DNA from: Flavobacteriales bacterium
Lineage (GTDB): Bacteria; Bacteroidota; Bacteroidia; Flavobacteriales_E; Vicingaceae
Reading direction: 5' to 3'
DNA length: 64,000 nucleotides
NCBI GenBank assembly: GCA_015075325.1
Contig: JABTUP010000012.1
Location: 1-64,000, forward strand
The notes under the pieces were generated by a model. That model was not told where the DNA came from. It was given only the letters and a program-made list of their open reading frames with translations, and searched no databases. Both the position numbers and the translations under genes were made by a program. Within the stretch, counting starts at the first letter, position 1, and each line of letters opens with the position of its first letter. Shown here in pieces: positions 36,604-44,927 of this stretch.

Positions 36604-36634
36604 AAAAGGGCGAGGATAAATTTCTCGCCTTTTT
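36604..36634 (+). terminator. Intrinsic terminator after the PAS-PP2C gene
   Basis: The stem AAAAGGGCGAG/CTCGCCTTTTT has a 9-nt loop and lies 2 bp after the stop codon. Confidence 0.85.
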
Positions 36635-36639
36635 CATCT

Positions 36640-36979
36640 CATTTTTTTCTACTCCCCTACTCTATTAAGTGAGGTTTTAAAAATTGACAAATTTTTTTCC
36701 ACTAACAAGATGGACAAGGGTGTGTTAATGAATAACCAATGTTTTTAGAACTCTCGCTTAATTTTTAAGCATCAATATTTATATATTTTTATACAACAAC
36801 ATTTATATAGGACTATAGACCTATGGTTTTATATTTTTTAAATAATACAACACCAACAATATAAATATGCTTTTATATTTCTACAATAAAATAGTTATAT
36901 TATAATACTTTTCTATTGGTCTATAGGTTTATATTATTACATTATTAGATTTATACATTAATAATATATTATATTTTTA
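36640..36979. other. Very AT-rich region upstream of parA, possible centromere (parS)
   Basis: About 340 bp without ORFs and with very high A+T. An inverted pair is visible: CTATAGACC (36813-36821) and GGTCTATAG (36918-36926), each followed by a variant of GGTTTTATATT/GGTTTATATT. In plasmid par loci the centromere commonly lies upstream of parA, so these are candidate binding sites for the small partner protein at 37799. This is inferred from position. Confidence 0.4.
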
Positions 36980-37009
36980 TTGTAATATTGTTTACTAGTT
37001 TTATATTTG
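36980..37009 (+). promoter_or_regulatory. Promoter of the parA operon
   Basis: TTG (36980-36982), 19-bp spacer, TATATTTG (37002-37009), 30 bp before the parA ATG. Confidence 0.7.
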
Positions 37010-37039
37010 TATATAAATAGATAATCTAATTAAAATATT

Positions 37040-37792
37040 ATGGCTATAAAAATTGCAATTGCTTGTACAAAAGGAGGGGTGTCGAAAACAACAACAACAT
37101 TTGAGTTAGCATCTGCTTTGGCACGTAAAAAGAAAAAAGTATTGTTATTTGATTTAGATCCACAGGGGGATTGTTCAACCTGGGCTGATGTTAAATCGGG
37201 TGAAATTTCTATTTTTAATTCACTTACAGAAAAAGATACACCACCGCCAATTTCGCATATTAATGCCTATTTCGACATTATTCCTTCAAGTTCGAAGTTG
37301 GAGTCGTTTGAAAGTTTTAATGTTACAGGAAAGGAGGTAAGGCTAAAAAAAATAGTTGATAAGCTGGAAGATCAGTACGATTATATTATTTACGATACAC
37401 AACCAGCTATTAGTTTTTTGGTTGGTAACGCTTTGGTTGCAAGTGATTATGTAATAACTCCATTAACTTGTGATGAATTTTCGGTAAAAGGAATAACAAA
37501 AATTATAGAACTGATTGATGATGTTCAGGATGTGTATAATAAAAATTTAAAGTTGGGAGGTATTCTTATTACCAATTTTCATAAAGGGATGACGATGCAC
37601 AGAGAAGCTTTAGAATATTATAAATCTTCAGATGTATTTAAAAATAAATTATTTAAAACAGTAATTCGACAAACTCAAAAAATAAAAACGGCAGTAGTAA
37701 AACGAATGTCTATTTATGATTTAGATAAAACATCGCACGCTGCTGTTGATTATCAAAAGTTAGCCGAAGAAATTATTAAGAAATTTAAATAA
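37040..37792 (+). CDS. parA: Plasmid-type ParA family ATPase
   Basis: A 250-residue deviant-Walker P-loop ATPase. The motif KGGVSKTTTTFELA has the signature Lys and two Thr, VLLFDLDPQGDCSTWAD is the A' motif, and YDYIIYDTQPAISFL is the Walker B region. It is small, lacks an N-terminal HTH, and is followed 6 bp later by a small partner gene, as in type Ib plasmid partition loci. Chromosomal ParA (Soj) proteins typically read KGGVGKTT with a full-size ParB next to them, which is not the case here. It segregates the replicon by acting with the partner protein at a centromere. Confidence 0.88.
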   Translation: MAIKIAIACTKGGVSKTTTTFELASALARKKKKVLLFDLDPQGDCSTWADVKSGEISIFNSLTEKDTPPPISHINAYFDIIPSSSKLESFESFNVTGKEVRLKKIVDKLEDQYDYIIYDTQPAISFLVGNALVASDYVITPLTCDEFSVKGITKIIELIDDVQDVYNKNLKLGGILITNFHKGMTMHREALEYYKSSDVFKNKLFKTVIRQTQKIKTAVVKRMSIYDLDKTSHAAVDYQKLAEEIIKKFK

Positions 37793-37798
37793 GTTGTT

Positions 37799-38209
37799 AT
37801 GAGTTTTAAAGATGCATTAAACAAAAGTGCCGAAGCACAAAAAAAGCTGGAAGAGGACACTAAAAAATTAACTGAAAAAACTACAACTCCTAAAAAAAAT
37901 AGTGTTGCCGAGCTTGATAATACTCCAATTATTGAAGATAAACCTGATGTTGTTACTACAGAAAAACCTTCTGTAAATACAAAACAATTTACTGGTGCAT
38001 TAGCCGAATATCTTACCGAGGAAGAGTTAAGAGACATGTCTAACAGAAAAACATATCAAACTTATCCAACCATTCATAAAATGGTAAAATTGGCTTGCAA
38101 CAAAACAGGTAAAGATTTGATTACGTACGTAAACGAAGCTATTTTAGAACAATTAAAGAAGGATGATATCATAAGTATTTATGAAATTATACATGGAAAA
38201 CTCAAGTAA
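37799..38209 (+). CDS. Small ParA partner, probable centromere-binding protein
   Basis: A 136-residue protein. The N-terminal half is charged and low-complexity (Lys/Glu/Thr, TEKTTTPKK), as in flexible ParA-activating tails. The C-terminal half (PTIHKMVKLACNKTGKDLITYVNEAILEQLKK) looks like a ribbon-helix-helix-type fold. It is not homologous by eye to HTH-type ParB. It starts 6 bp after parA. I call it the partition partner from position and layout. Confidence 0.6.
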   Translation: MSFKDALNKSAEAQKKLEEDTKKLTEKTTTPKKNSVAELDNTPIIEDKPDVVTTEKPSVNTKQFTGALAEYLTEEELRDMSNRKTYQTYPTIHKMVKLACNKTGKDLITYVNEAILEQLKKDDIISIYEIIHGKLK

Positions 38210-38264
38210 ATTTTGTTTTAACTTATTGTCGAACAGTTGATTTAACTGGTATTTTCTTATTAAT

Positions 38265-38281
38265 GTAGGAAATACTCATAG
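38265..38281 (-). repeat. Inverted iteron next to the partition genes
   Basis: GTAGGAAATACTCATAG is the exact reverse complement of the iteron core CTATGAGTATTTCCTAC. It is a single copy, 55 bp after the partner stop and about 240 bp from the main array. Rep protein bound here could act in handcuffing or regulate the par genes. Confidence 0.7.
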
Positions 38282-38521
38282 TTCTACTTTTTTCGCGGAA
38301 CTTTTTTGAAAACAAAATTGCCATCGCTCTTCTTTTTGTTTTTTTGCTTTTTGTGTTTGTGTTAAAATTTGTTTTTTGTTTCTTATTTTCTAAAAGAGGG
38401 AGGAATAAATTTAAATAACATCATTGTTTGTTATTTTATATAACATTTTCTTTTATATATTATATATTTATATGTTTAAGCATGCTGTAGCTTAGTGTTT
38501 ACAATAGTTACAGCACTTATA

Positions 38522-38811
38522 TATGAGTAAAACCTCTATTTCAATGGAGTATTTGCTACTTAAATAAGAGTATTTACATTGTTTCAATGGAGGATAAACA
38601 ACCCTTTGTATATGAGTATTTTCAAGGATTTAATGGAGTATTTCCTATATAACATGGAGTAAATGCAATAATAGGAGAGGGTTTTCAACCTAAATATGAG
38701 CATTTCCTACATTAATATGAGTATAATAAATATAAATATGAGTAAATACATTAAACTATGAGGATTTCCTACTCAATTATGAGTATTTACTACTTAACTA
38801 TGAAAAAGCCT
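38522..38811 (+). repeat. Iteron array, block 1 (13 recognisable units, ~21-bp period)
   Basis: Units with the core ATGAGTATTTCCTAC and variants (ATGGAGTATTTGCTAC, ATGAGGATTTCCTAC, ATGAGTATAATA) begin near 38522, 38544, 38565, 38587, 38612, 38633, 38654, 38696, 38717, 38738, 38758, 38779 and 38799. Spacing is mostly 20-22 bp; the gap after 38654 is two units, with a degenerate copy near 38675. A spacing of two helical turns puts all units on the same DNA face, as in iteron plasmid origins bound by Rep_3 proteins. Confidence 0.9.
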
Positions 38812-38916
38812 TTATACCATTGATTTTGCAGTATATTTAGCCCGTTTTAGGGACGAATATAAATTACTTTTTAACAAAGTGTTGTTTATAGTTGTTTTGT
38901 TAATAATTAAACAACC

Positions 38917-39016
38917 ATGAGTATTTCCTACATTAAAATGAGTATAATAGATATAACTATGAGTATTTCCTATGTAATTATGAGTATTTCCAACTCAAAA
39001 ATGAGGATTTACAATG
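38917..39016 (+). repeat. Iteron array, block 2 (5 units, 21-bp period)
   Basis: Units begin at 38917, 38938, 38959, 38980 and 39001, exactly 21 bp apart (ATGAGTATTTCC, ATGAGTATAATA, ATGAGTATTTCC, ATGAGTATTTCC, ATGAGGATTTAC). The 105 bp between the blocks is AT-rich and contains the short palindrome-like CCCGTTTTAGGG. Within 38210-39196 I see no gene; this segment is the likely replication origin. Confidence 0.9.
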
Positions 39017-39118
39017 TTAAAAATATAAACAATTAAAAATCATGTTAAATATAACATAATCAATTAGTTATACTGCTTATTTTAGATTTCAAAAGACATC
39101 ATAATCCATTTTTTAAAT

Positions 39119-39147
39119 ATGGAAAATATTACAAAGTATTTTTCCAT
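39119..39147. promoter_or_regulatory. Inverted repeat, candidate Rep operator
   Basis: ATGGAAAATA and TATTTTTCCAT face each other across 8 bp, with one extra T in the right arm. It lies 50 bp before the rep ATG, just ahead of the -7 box, where autorepressing Rep dimers bind in iteron plasmids. Confidence 0.5.
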
Positions 39148-39163
39148 GATTATGATAAGTTCT

Positions 39164-39171
39164 TATCTTTG
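39164..39171 (+). promoter_or_regulatory. -7 promoter box of the rep gene
   Basis: TATCTTTG (TAnnTTTG) lies 25 bp before the start codon. No clear TTG is at the usual distance. Confidence 0.5.
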
Positions 39172-39196
39172 ATGTATCCATATAAGAAGTAGACCC

Positions 39197-40831
39197 ATGC
39201 AAGATACTAAACCAGAAATTGTCCGTAAAGGTAATTTATTAATTGCTTCCAAACTAAATTTATCAAGAAATGAATCGCGTGTTTTAGAATTGGTTTTTGC
39301 CCAAATAAACCCATTTGAAGACGTATCATTTCAAAAACAATATAGAGTTGATGTTGTAGATTTAGTTAAAATCAAGAAAAATAACAAAGTTTATATGGAG
39401 TTGGAAGATATTGCAAATGGCTTAACTTCCAAAAACATTCATTTACGACAAGAAGACGGAAGTTTTGAGTTTTTAACCATTACCAATATGGTTAAGTACG
39501 ATGCAGATGAAGGAGCAATATTTGTAGAGCTGAATAACAATTTATTAACCTATCTGTTAAAATCACCCAAACAAATTGAATCGGAAAAAAAGCAATTAGA
39601 ATTAAAAGAGAAAAAAGATAGAATTGATGCATTAAAAACCGAAAAGGCAGGGTGGGCGTACACCTCATATCAGTTAAAATACCATTTAATACTTCAATCA
39701 AACCACGCATTACGTTTTTATGAGTTACTCAAACAATATGAATCTATTGGCAAAAGAGTTTTGTATGTGGAAGAAATCAAAATTTTGTTAGAAATAGAAG
39801 AACGATATAGTGCTTATGCTGATTTTAAACGAAACGTTATTTTATTAGCACAAAAAGAGCTGAAAAGTAAAACAGACATTTGTTTTGATTTTGAAGAAAT
39901 TAAGAAAAGACGAAGAGTGTATGCCATTCGATTTACCATTTATAAAAACAATAGGGTAGAGGAGGGGCTGAATAATAAAATCAAATCAGAATCAAAAGTT
40001 GAAAAAACGTCTGAATTTTTGGAAGACAATTTTGATGAAACAATAGCCGAATTAAAAAAATTAAGAAAGCCTTCGGATGAAGAAATGACTGACCAAAAGG
40101 CACTACAATTAATTAATCGATTTGGTGAAAACTACATAAAAAAATGCATCGCTTTGCTTAAGCAAGAAGACAAATCGACTAAAAATAACTTTGTTGGCTT
40201 TGTAATTAAAGCAATTGAAAACAATTGGTTAGACGATAAAATTCTTGAAATAGGAAGAAAAGAAAAAAAATTAGAAAAAATAAAAGAGAAAAAACAAGAC
40301 GAAGAACGAGCCAAGAAAGAAGAAGAATATGTTGACAACCTATATGGCAAATATTGGGAAAATCAGCTCGAATTGCTTTTAGCATCAGTAAATATTGATG
40401 CAGAAGTTAGCAATTATTTAGAAACAAAAGAAAACCTGAGAGAATATAAAGAGCTGAAAATAGATTTAGAAAATCGAAATATTTATTCGATGAATTGGTC
40501 GTTGTTTATTGGTTGGCTACAAGAACAAAACCCACAAGTTAAATTTTTATCTAAAGTAGAATTTAAAAATAGATATTACGCCAATAAAAATTTAAAACCA
40601 GTTGACAAAGTAATAGTAAACAATAAGAGTGAATTATCGTTGTTTACACAAGAAGAGTTGGTTGGCAGTAAAAAAGACTTGTTAACCAAGAATTCAAGAA
40701 AAAAAGCCACCAAAATTCCACTGTCTGACATTCAAGAACTTGCAAATGAATTAAATTGCTCTGTTGATGAAGTAATTTCTAAAAACGGTTACAGTATTGA
40801 AGGAAACTTTGCGGTTAAATATGATGAATAA
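39197..40831 (+). CDS. Rep_3-type plasmid replication initiator
   Basis: A 544-residue protein. The N-terminal winged-helix half (~1-265) carries Rep_3/RepB features: RKGNLLIASKLNLSRNESRVL, a central YTSYQLKYHLILQSNHALRFYELLKQYE segment that matches the usual 'LRFYELL' signature, and YADFKRNVILLAQKELK. The C-terminal half (~270-544) is long, charged and probably coiled-coil (EKKLEKIKEKKQDEERAKK), making it longer than typical 300-400 residue initiators. Its iteron-rich region directly upstream fits its role: binding iterons to open the origin. It is convergent with moaCB. Confidence 0.88.
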   Translation: MQDTKPEIVRKGNLLIASKLNLSRNESRVLELVFAQINPFEDVSFQKQYRVDVVDLVKIKKNNKVYMELEDIANGLTSKNIHLRQEDGSFEFLTITNMVKYDADEGAIFVELNNNLLTYLLKSPKQIESEKKQLELKEKKDRIDALKTEKAGWAYTSYQLKYHLILQSNHALRFYELLKQYESIGKRVLYVEEIKILLEIEERYSAYADFKRNVILLAQKELKSKTDICFDFEEIKKRRRVYAIRFTIYKNNRVEEGLNNKIKSESKVEKTSEFLEDNFDETIAELKKLRKPSDEEMTDQKALQLINRFGENYIKKCIALLKQEDKSTKNNFVGFVIKAIENNWLDDKILEIGRKEKKLEKIKEKKQDEERAKKEEEYVDNLYGKYWENQLELLLASVNIDAEVSNYLETKENLREYKELKIDLENRNIYSMNWSLFIGWLQEQNPQVKFLSKVEFKNRYYANKNLKPVDKVIVNNKSELSLFTQEELVGSKKDLLTKNSRKKATKIPLSDIQELANELNCSVDEVISKNGYSIEGNFAVKYDE

Positions 40832-40910
40832 TTATTTGTCCTATAATTAATCTTATGTTAAATAGGGTTATTATTCCACTACTGTTTTCATAAAAATAAT
40901 TGGATAAAAG

Positions 40911-41822
40911 CTAATTGTGCTGGGCTCCTTTTAATATTCTAAAAACATGCAAAACAGCTGGAAAAACGGCATCCATACTTTCTTTAGCACCATTTGTAGA
41001 ACCTGGTAAAGCCAATACAAGTGTTTCGTTAATTATACCAGCCACACTTCTGCTTAACATCGAATAAGGTGTTCTGTCTTGACCGTAGCTTCTTATCGCT
41101 TCATCAATTCCAGGAATTTCGCGTTCAATTAATGGTTTTAAAGCTTCTGGAGTTACATCTCTATTCGATAATCCTGTTCCTCCAGTGTAGATAATTAAAT
41201 TAGCCCCTAACGCTACATAAGCTTTTGCTTTTTCTTGGATGTCTTTTATTTCATCTGGAATGATAATATAATCCATAATTTCAACACCACATTCTTCTAA
41301 TTTTTTAATAATGGCTTTGCCTGCTTTGTCTTCTTTTTGTCCTGCAGAAATGGTATCGGAGCAAACGATTACAGCAGCTTTTAAATCTTTACGGAATTTA
41401 TCTTTAAAATCAGATTTACCACCTTTTTTCTCCACCAATTTAATGTGATGAATTTCTACACCTTTATCGATTGGTTTTAGCATGTCGTACATGTTTAATG
41501 CAACAACACTTGCCCCATGCATGGCTTCAACTTCAACGCCAGTTTTATAAATGGTTTTTACAGTCATGGTAACGGTTATTTCTAATCCGTTAATTTCATA
41601 TTCTATGCCTGTGTATTCTATTGGCATAGGATGACAATCGGCTAAAATTAAAGGGGTGTTTTTAACGCCCAAAAGCCCTACAGCTTTGCTCATTGCAAAA
41701 ACATCGCCTTTAGGAACGGTTTTATTTATAATTGCGTTAATAGTTTCTTCTTTACTTACTTTAACAACAGCTTGTGCGGTTGCAATTCGAAGTGTTGATG
41801 ATTTTGTTGTTATATCTACCAT
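40911..41822 (-). CDS. moaCB: Bifunctional MoaC/MoaB molybdenum cofactor protein
   Basis: A 303-residue fusion. Residues ~1-150 are MoaC (cyclic pyranopterin monophosphate synthase): [29 protein letters not shown], then [19 protein letters not shown]. Residues ~150-300 are MoaB/MogA-like: [50 protein letters not shown], which adenylates molybdopterin. Such MoaCB fusions are known in several bacteria. It is the last gene of the moa operon read from 46006 downward, which fits a supply of cofactor for NarG and the Mo hydroxylase. Confidence 0.93.
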   Translation of the reverse strand: MVDITTKSSTLRIATAQAVVKVSKEETINAIINKTVPKGDVFAMSKAVGLLGVKNTPLILADCHPMPIEYTGIEYEINGLEITVTMTVKTIYKTGVEVEAMHGASVVALNMYDMLKPIDKGVEIHHIKLVEKKGGKSDFKDKFRKDLKAAVIVCSDTISAGQKEDKAGKAIIKKLEECGVEIMDYIIIPDEIKDIQEKAKAYVALGANLIIYTGGTGLSNRDVTPEALKPLIEREIPGIDEAIRSYGQDRTPYSMLSRSVAGIINETLVLALPGSTNGAKESMDAVFPAVLHVFRILKGAQHN

Positions 41823-41851
41823 TTTTAGTGATTAGTCGTTAGTAATTAGGT

Positions 41852-42295
41852 TTAGTTATTTACTTTCCAAACGTGTGAGCTGTCTTCAAAAATTTCTTTT
41901 CCAAAAACAGGAGCTTTGGCTTTAATTTCTTCAGTAATGTACCGACAAGCATCAAAAGCCATGGCTCTATGTTTTGATGATGTAAATACAAACAAGCACA
42001 ATTCGCCTGCTTTTACAACGCCTTTGCTATGATAAATGTGGGCACAGGTTAAATCAAATTTACTAAAGGCATCTTCTCTTATTTCATCAAATACTTTATT
42101 TGCCATTTCTTCGTATGCCGAATATTCAATAGCTTGAACAGTTTTACCATCAATTTCATCGGCTCTAACCTGACCTAAAAAGATATCGTGAGCTCCAATA
42201 TTGGTTTTTACTTGATGATGTGCAATTGAATTTGCTATTTTTTCGGGAGTTATTGGCCCTTCAACAAAAACATTTTTTATTTTTTTTTCGCTCAT
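41852..42295 (-). CDS. moaE: Molybdopterin synthase catalytic subunit
   Basis: A 147-residue MoaE. Visible are GAHDIFLGQVRADEIDGKTVQAIEYSAYEEMA, HIYHSKGVVKAGE, and HRAMAFDACRYITEEIKAKAPVFGKE, which supplies the active-site Lys pair and the MoaD-docking surface. It transfers sulfur from MoaD thiocarboxylate to precursor Z. It lies 2 bp after the moeB stop, with moaD just beyond. Confidence 0.94.
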   Translation of the reverse strand: MSEKKIKNVFVEGPITPEKIANSIAHHQVKTNIGAHDIFLGQVRADEIDGKTVQAIEYSAYEEMANKVFDEIREDAFSKFDLTCAHIYHSKGVVKAGELCLFVFTSSKHRAMAFDACRYITEEIKAKAPVFGKEIFEDSSHVWKVNN

Positions 42296-42297
42296 AA

Positions 42298-43386
42298 TTA
42301 TTTCCAGTTTAGTAAGCCTCCTTCGAGGTTTATTAAGTTATTAAATCCGTATTCTTTTTTTAAGTGTAAAATGGCTTGCAAACTACGTGCTCCACGCTGA
42401 CAAACCATTACAACTTTTTTGTTTCTATCAATTTGATTTACAAAATCGTCTAAATCATCTAAAGGAGCAATTAATGCATTTAATTCGTTAATTCGTGGCT
42501 GTTCCCATTCTTCGCGAACATCTACAACCTGAATATTTTCTGATTTTAGCAATTCTTTTAGTTCGGTAATGTCAATAGTGTTTATCAAATCTATTCCACA
42601 AAACGCGTCATAATTAAAACTAGCAAAATGAGGTTTCATGGCCTTTGTTTTATCTATTTGTTCTTCAGATCGCTTGATGTTTATTGAGGTTGAATTTCCG
42701 CTTAAAGCATCGTAAATAAGTAATTTGCCCGAAAGTACTGTTCCTATTTCGAGAATTATTTTTAGCGTTTCGTTGGCTTGTTGTGTTCCAATTAATCCGG
42801 GTAAAACACCAATTACACCAATTTGTGAGCAGTTAGGAACACTTCCAGCTTTTGGAGGTTCGGGAAACAAACAACGGTAGCTAGGTCCGTTATTGTAATT
42901 AAACACCGAAACTTGTCCTTCAAATTTATAAATAGAACCATAAACCAATGGTTTTTCAGTAATTACACATGCGTCGTTAACCAAGTATCGGGTCGAAAAA
43001 TTATCGGTTCCATCAACTATTACATCAAATTGTTGAACTAATTCTAAGGCATTTTTAGAGGTAAGTTTTTCAGCAAAGGCTTTAATGGTGATGTAGGGAT
43101 TTTGTTGTTCAAGATGATGTTTTGCAGCTAAAGCTTTGTTTTTACCTATATCGTTAATCGAAAACAAAATTTGACGTTGTAAATTGGTTTCATCAACTAA
43201 ATCAAAATCAATTATACCAATAGTTCCAACTCCAGCAGCTGTTAAATATAGAAGTACCGGACAACCCAATCCACCAGCACCAATAACTAAAACTTTGGCA
43301 GCTTTTAGTTTTTCTTGTCCTTGTAAACCTACTTTATCGAGCAATAAATGTCGGCTATATCTATGTTTTTCTTTTTCGTTTAGCAT
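42298..43386 (-). CDS. moeB: MoeB-type adenylyltransferase with C-terminal rhodanese domain
   Basis: A 362-residue protein. The E1-like ThiF/MoeB domain has RYSRHLLLDKVGLQGQEKL, VIGAGGLGCPVLLYL (ATP site), GTDNFSTRYLVND, and a zinc-site region around CLFPEPPKAGSVPNC. Residues ~270-362 are a rhodanese homology domain with the active Cys in VMVCQRGARS. It activates the MoaD C-terminus as adenylate and may carry the sulfur itself. The gene is 11 bp after moaD. Confidence 0.92.
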   Translation of the reverse strand: MLNEKEKHRYSRHLLLDKVGLQGQEKLKAAKVLVIGAGGLGCPVLLYLTAAGVGTIGIIDFDLVDETNLQRQILFSINDIGKNKALAAKHHLEQQNPYITIKAFAEKLTSKNALELVQQFDVIVDGTDNFSTRYLVNDACVITEKPLVYGSIYKFEGQVSVFNYNNGPSYRCLFPEPPKAGSVPNCSQIGVIGVLPGLIGTQQANETLKIILEIGTVLSGKLLIYDALSGNSTSINIKRSEEQIDKTKAMKPHFASFNYDAFCGIDLINTIDITELKELLKSENIQVVDVREEWEQPRINELNALIAPLDDLDDFVNQIDRNKKVVMVCQRGARSLQAILHLKKEYGFNNLINLEGGLLNWK

Positions 43387-43397
43387 TTACAATAAGT

Positions 43398-43640
43398 TTA
43401 ACCACCAGCAAATGGAGGTAGCAGAGCTATTTCGTCGTTTTCATTAATAACAGTATTGTTGGTTGCCATTTGTTGGTTGACAGCTATTTTAAAACTTTTG
43501 TTTTTTAAAACGGGATATTGTTGAATAAAAAAAGTTGTTAAATCATCCGTATTAGGCTGTATAGAGTTTATTTGAAGCGTTTCGACATTTTTTCCGATTG
43601 CTTCAGCTATCATTCCAAAATATATCACATTAATTTTCAT
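43398..43640 (-). CDS. moaD: Molybdopterin synthase sulfur carrier subunit
   Basis: An 80-residue ubiquitin-like protein that ends in the required Gly-Gly (LLPPFAGG), which is thiocarboxylated to supply sulfur. It is preceded by mobA (10-bp gap) and followed by moeB and moaE, its partners. Confidence 0.93.
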   Translation of the reverse strand: MKINVIYFGMIAEAIGKNVETLQINSIQPNTDDLTTFFIQQYPVLKNKSFKIAVNQQMATNNTVINENDEIALLPPFAGG

Positions 43641-43650
43641 CTGTAAATAG

Positions 43651-44205
43651 TTATTGTGCTTCGTTTAATTCGATTGGGGTGTTTATGTTAAAAAATTCTT
43701 TTGATGAAAACGCGTTGGCGTCAACAACATTAAGGGTTACTTTATTTAGAGCCGATTTTATTTTTAGTTGATTGTGTTGTAATTCATCTTTAAAAATGTT
43801 GATGCAACTTTTATCGTAAACGCCAATAACTTGGTGTGTTTTTTCGGCATTTATTGGAATAGTAACATCGGCGTTTACCGAATTTTCAATTAAAAAGTGT
43901 AATAATTTTTGGCTTACAAAAGGCACATCGCAACTTAATACAATGTTTTTATTGTGTTTTGAAAACGTAAGCCCGGTGTAAATTCCTGCTAAAGGACCAG
44001 CATTTTTAATTAAATCCTTTTTTACATCAAACCCAAATTGAGCGTATTCAGCGTTGTTTGAAACAATAATAATATCGTTGGTAATGGTTTTTACCGTATT
44101 TAATAAGTGAACTATCATTGGTTTGTTGTTGAGCAACATCAACCCCTTATCCTGTCCCATTCTTGAGCTTTTACCTCCTGCTAATATTATGACACCAATG
44201 TTCAT
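43651..44205 (-). CDS. mobA: Molybdenum cofactor guanylyltransferase
   Basis: A 184-residue NTP transferase. The GTP-binding signature LAGGKSSRMGQDKGLM is at the N-terminus, and GPLAGIYTG, VLSCDVPFV and the C-terminal FFNINTPIEL fit MobA. It converts molybdopterin to the guanine dinucleotide used by nitrate reductases such as NarG in this window. It overlaps the upstream DUF2490 gene by 4 bp. Confidence 0.93.
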   Translation of the reverse strand: MNIGVIILAGGKSSRMGQDKGLMLLNNKPMIVHLLNTVKTITNDIIIVSNNAEYAQFGFDVKKDLIKNAGPLAGIYTGLTFSKHNKNIVLSCDVPFVSQKLLHFLIENSVNADVTIPINAEKTHQVIGVYDKSCINIFKDELQHNQLKIKSALNKVTLNVVDANAFSSKEFFNINTPIELNEAQ

Positions 44206-44927
44206 TTATTTTTTGTTATTTTTTTTACGATACTATGTCTTACAGAAACCCAAATGATTTGACCTTCTTGATAATCATCAGAACCAACATTGTTTGATAG
44301 CTGATAATTATAGATTACTGATAGATTTAAGGTTGAATTAAATTTATAAACGGGTCCGATAAGTATTCTATTTTGATTAAAAAATTCATTCTTTTTAGCG
44401 TTCATAAAAAATTCGTTTCCGATGCTCAAGTTTAATGATTTATTATTAGAAAATTGTAACATAGGAACTACGGCTGTTATTATAAATCTTGTTCTAAAAT
44501 TAAACCTATTGTAGTTAAAATTATTGTCATAAAACAACTGTTCTTCAACTCTTACTCTGTAGTTTACTTCAATTTTTTTACACATTTTGTTTAGTACAAT
44601 ATCTTGATAAGGTCTTAATTCATAAGTATGAACTTTTTCATTTTTGTATTGACCTGAAAATGCTACACCAAATGAACCAAATAAATTATCATTGATATTA
44701 AATCTTAACGACGTTCTAGTTATAAATTGAGATTTAAATTTAAATTCATCTTTATATCTTAAACCAACATCAGACACCAAATTAATTTTATTCGAAAAAT
44801 GCACTTGGTTATAATATTGAAACCATTGTTGATTATACTTATTTGTTTGTAATGCAAATACTCCATTGTATAGAAAGATGATTCCTACAAATAAAATTAT
44901 TGAACGGATTAGTGTATTTAAATACAT
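44202..44927 (-). CDS. DUF2490 family outer-membrane protein
   Basis: A 241-residue protein. The N-terminal hydrophobic segment (NTLIRSIILFVGIIFLYNGVFA) is a signal peptide. The rest alternates beta strands and ends with IWVSVRHSIVKK, as in DUF2490, a putative outer-membrane beta-barrel of unknown function common in Bacteroidota. It sits inside the moco operon with 4-bp overlap to mobA and no gap after the TSUP gene, an unexpected companion. No cofactor-related role is known. Confidence 0.75.
   Translation of the reverse strand: MYLNTLIRSIILFVGIIFLYNGVFALQTNKYNQQWFQYYNQVHFSNKINLVSDVGLRYKDEFKFKSQFITRTSLRFNINDNLFGSFGVAFSGQYKNEKVHTYELRPYQDIVLNKMCKKIEVNYRVRVEEQLFYDNNFNYNRFNFRTRFIITAVVPMLQFSNNKSLNLSIGNEFFMNAKKNEFFNQNRILIGPVYKFNSTLNLSVIYNYQLSNNVGSDDYQEGQIIWVSVRHSIVKKITKNK

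Noticed and set aside
38522..39016. Regular short repeats that could be taken for a CRISPR array
   Set aside because: Unit plus spacer is only 21 bp, spacers are not unique 30-mers, no cas genes are near, and the repeats sit before a Rep_3 initiator: they are iterons.
36640..40831. Chromosomal parABS/oriC region
   Set aside because: ParA is the small plasmid type, the partner is not a canonical ParB, no DnaA gene or clear DnaA boxes are seen, and gene strands do not diverge from this point.
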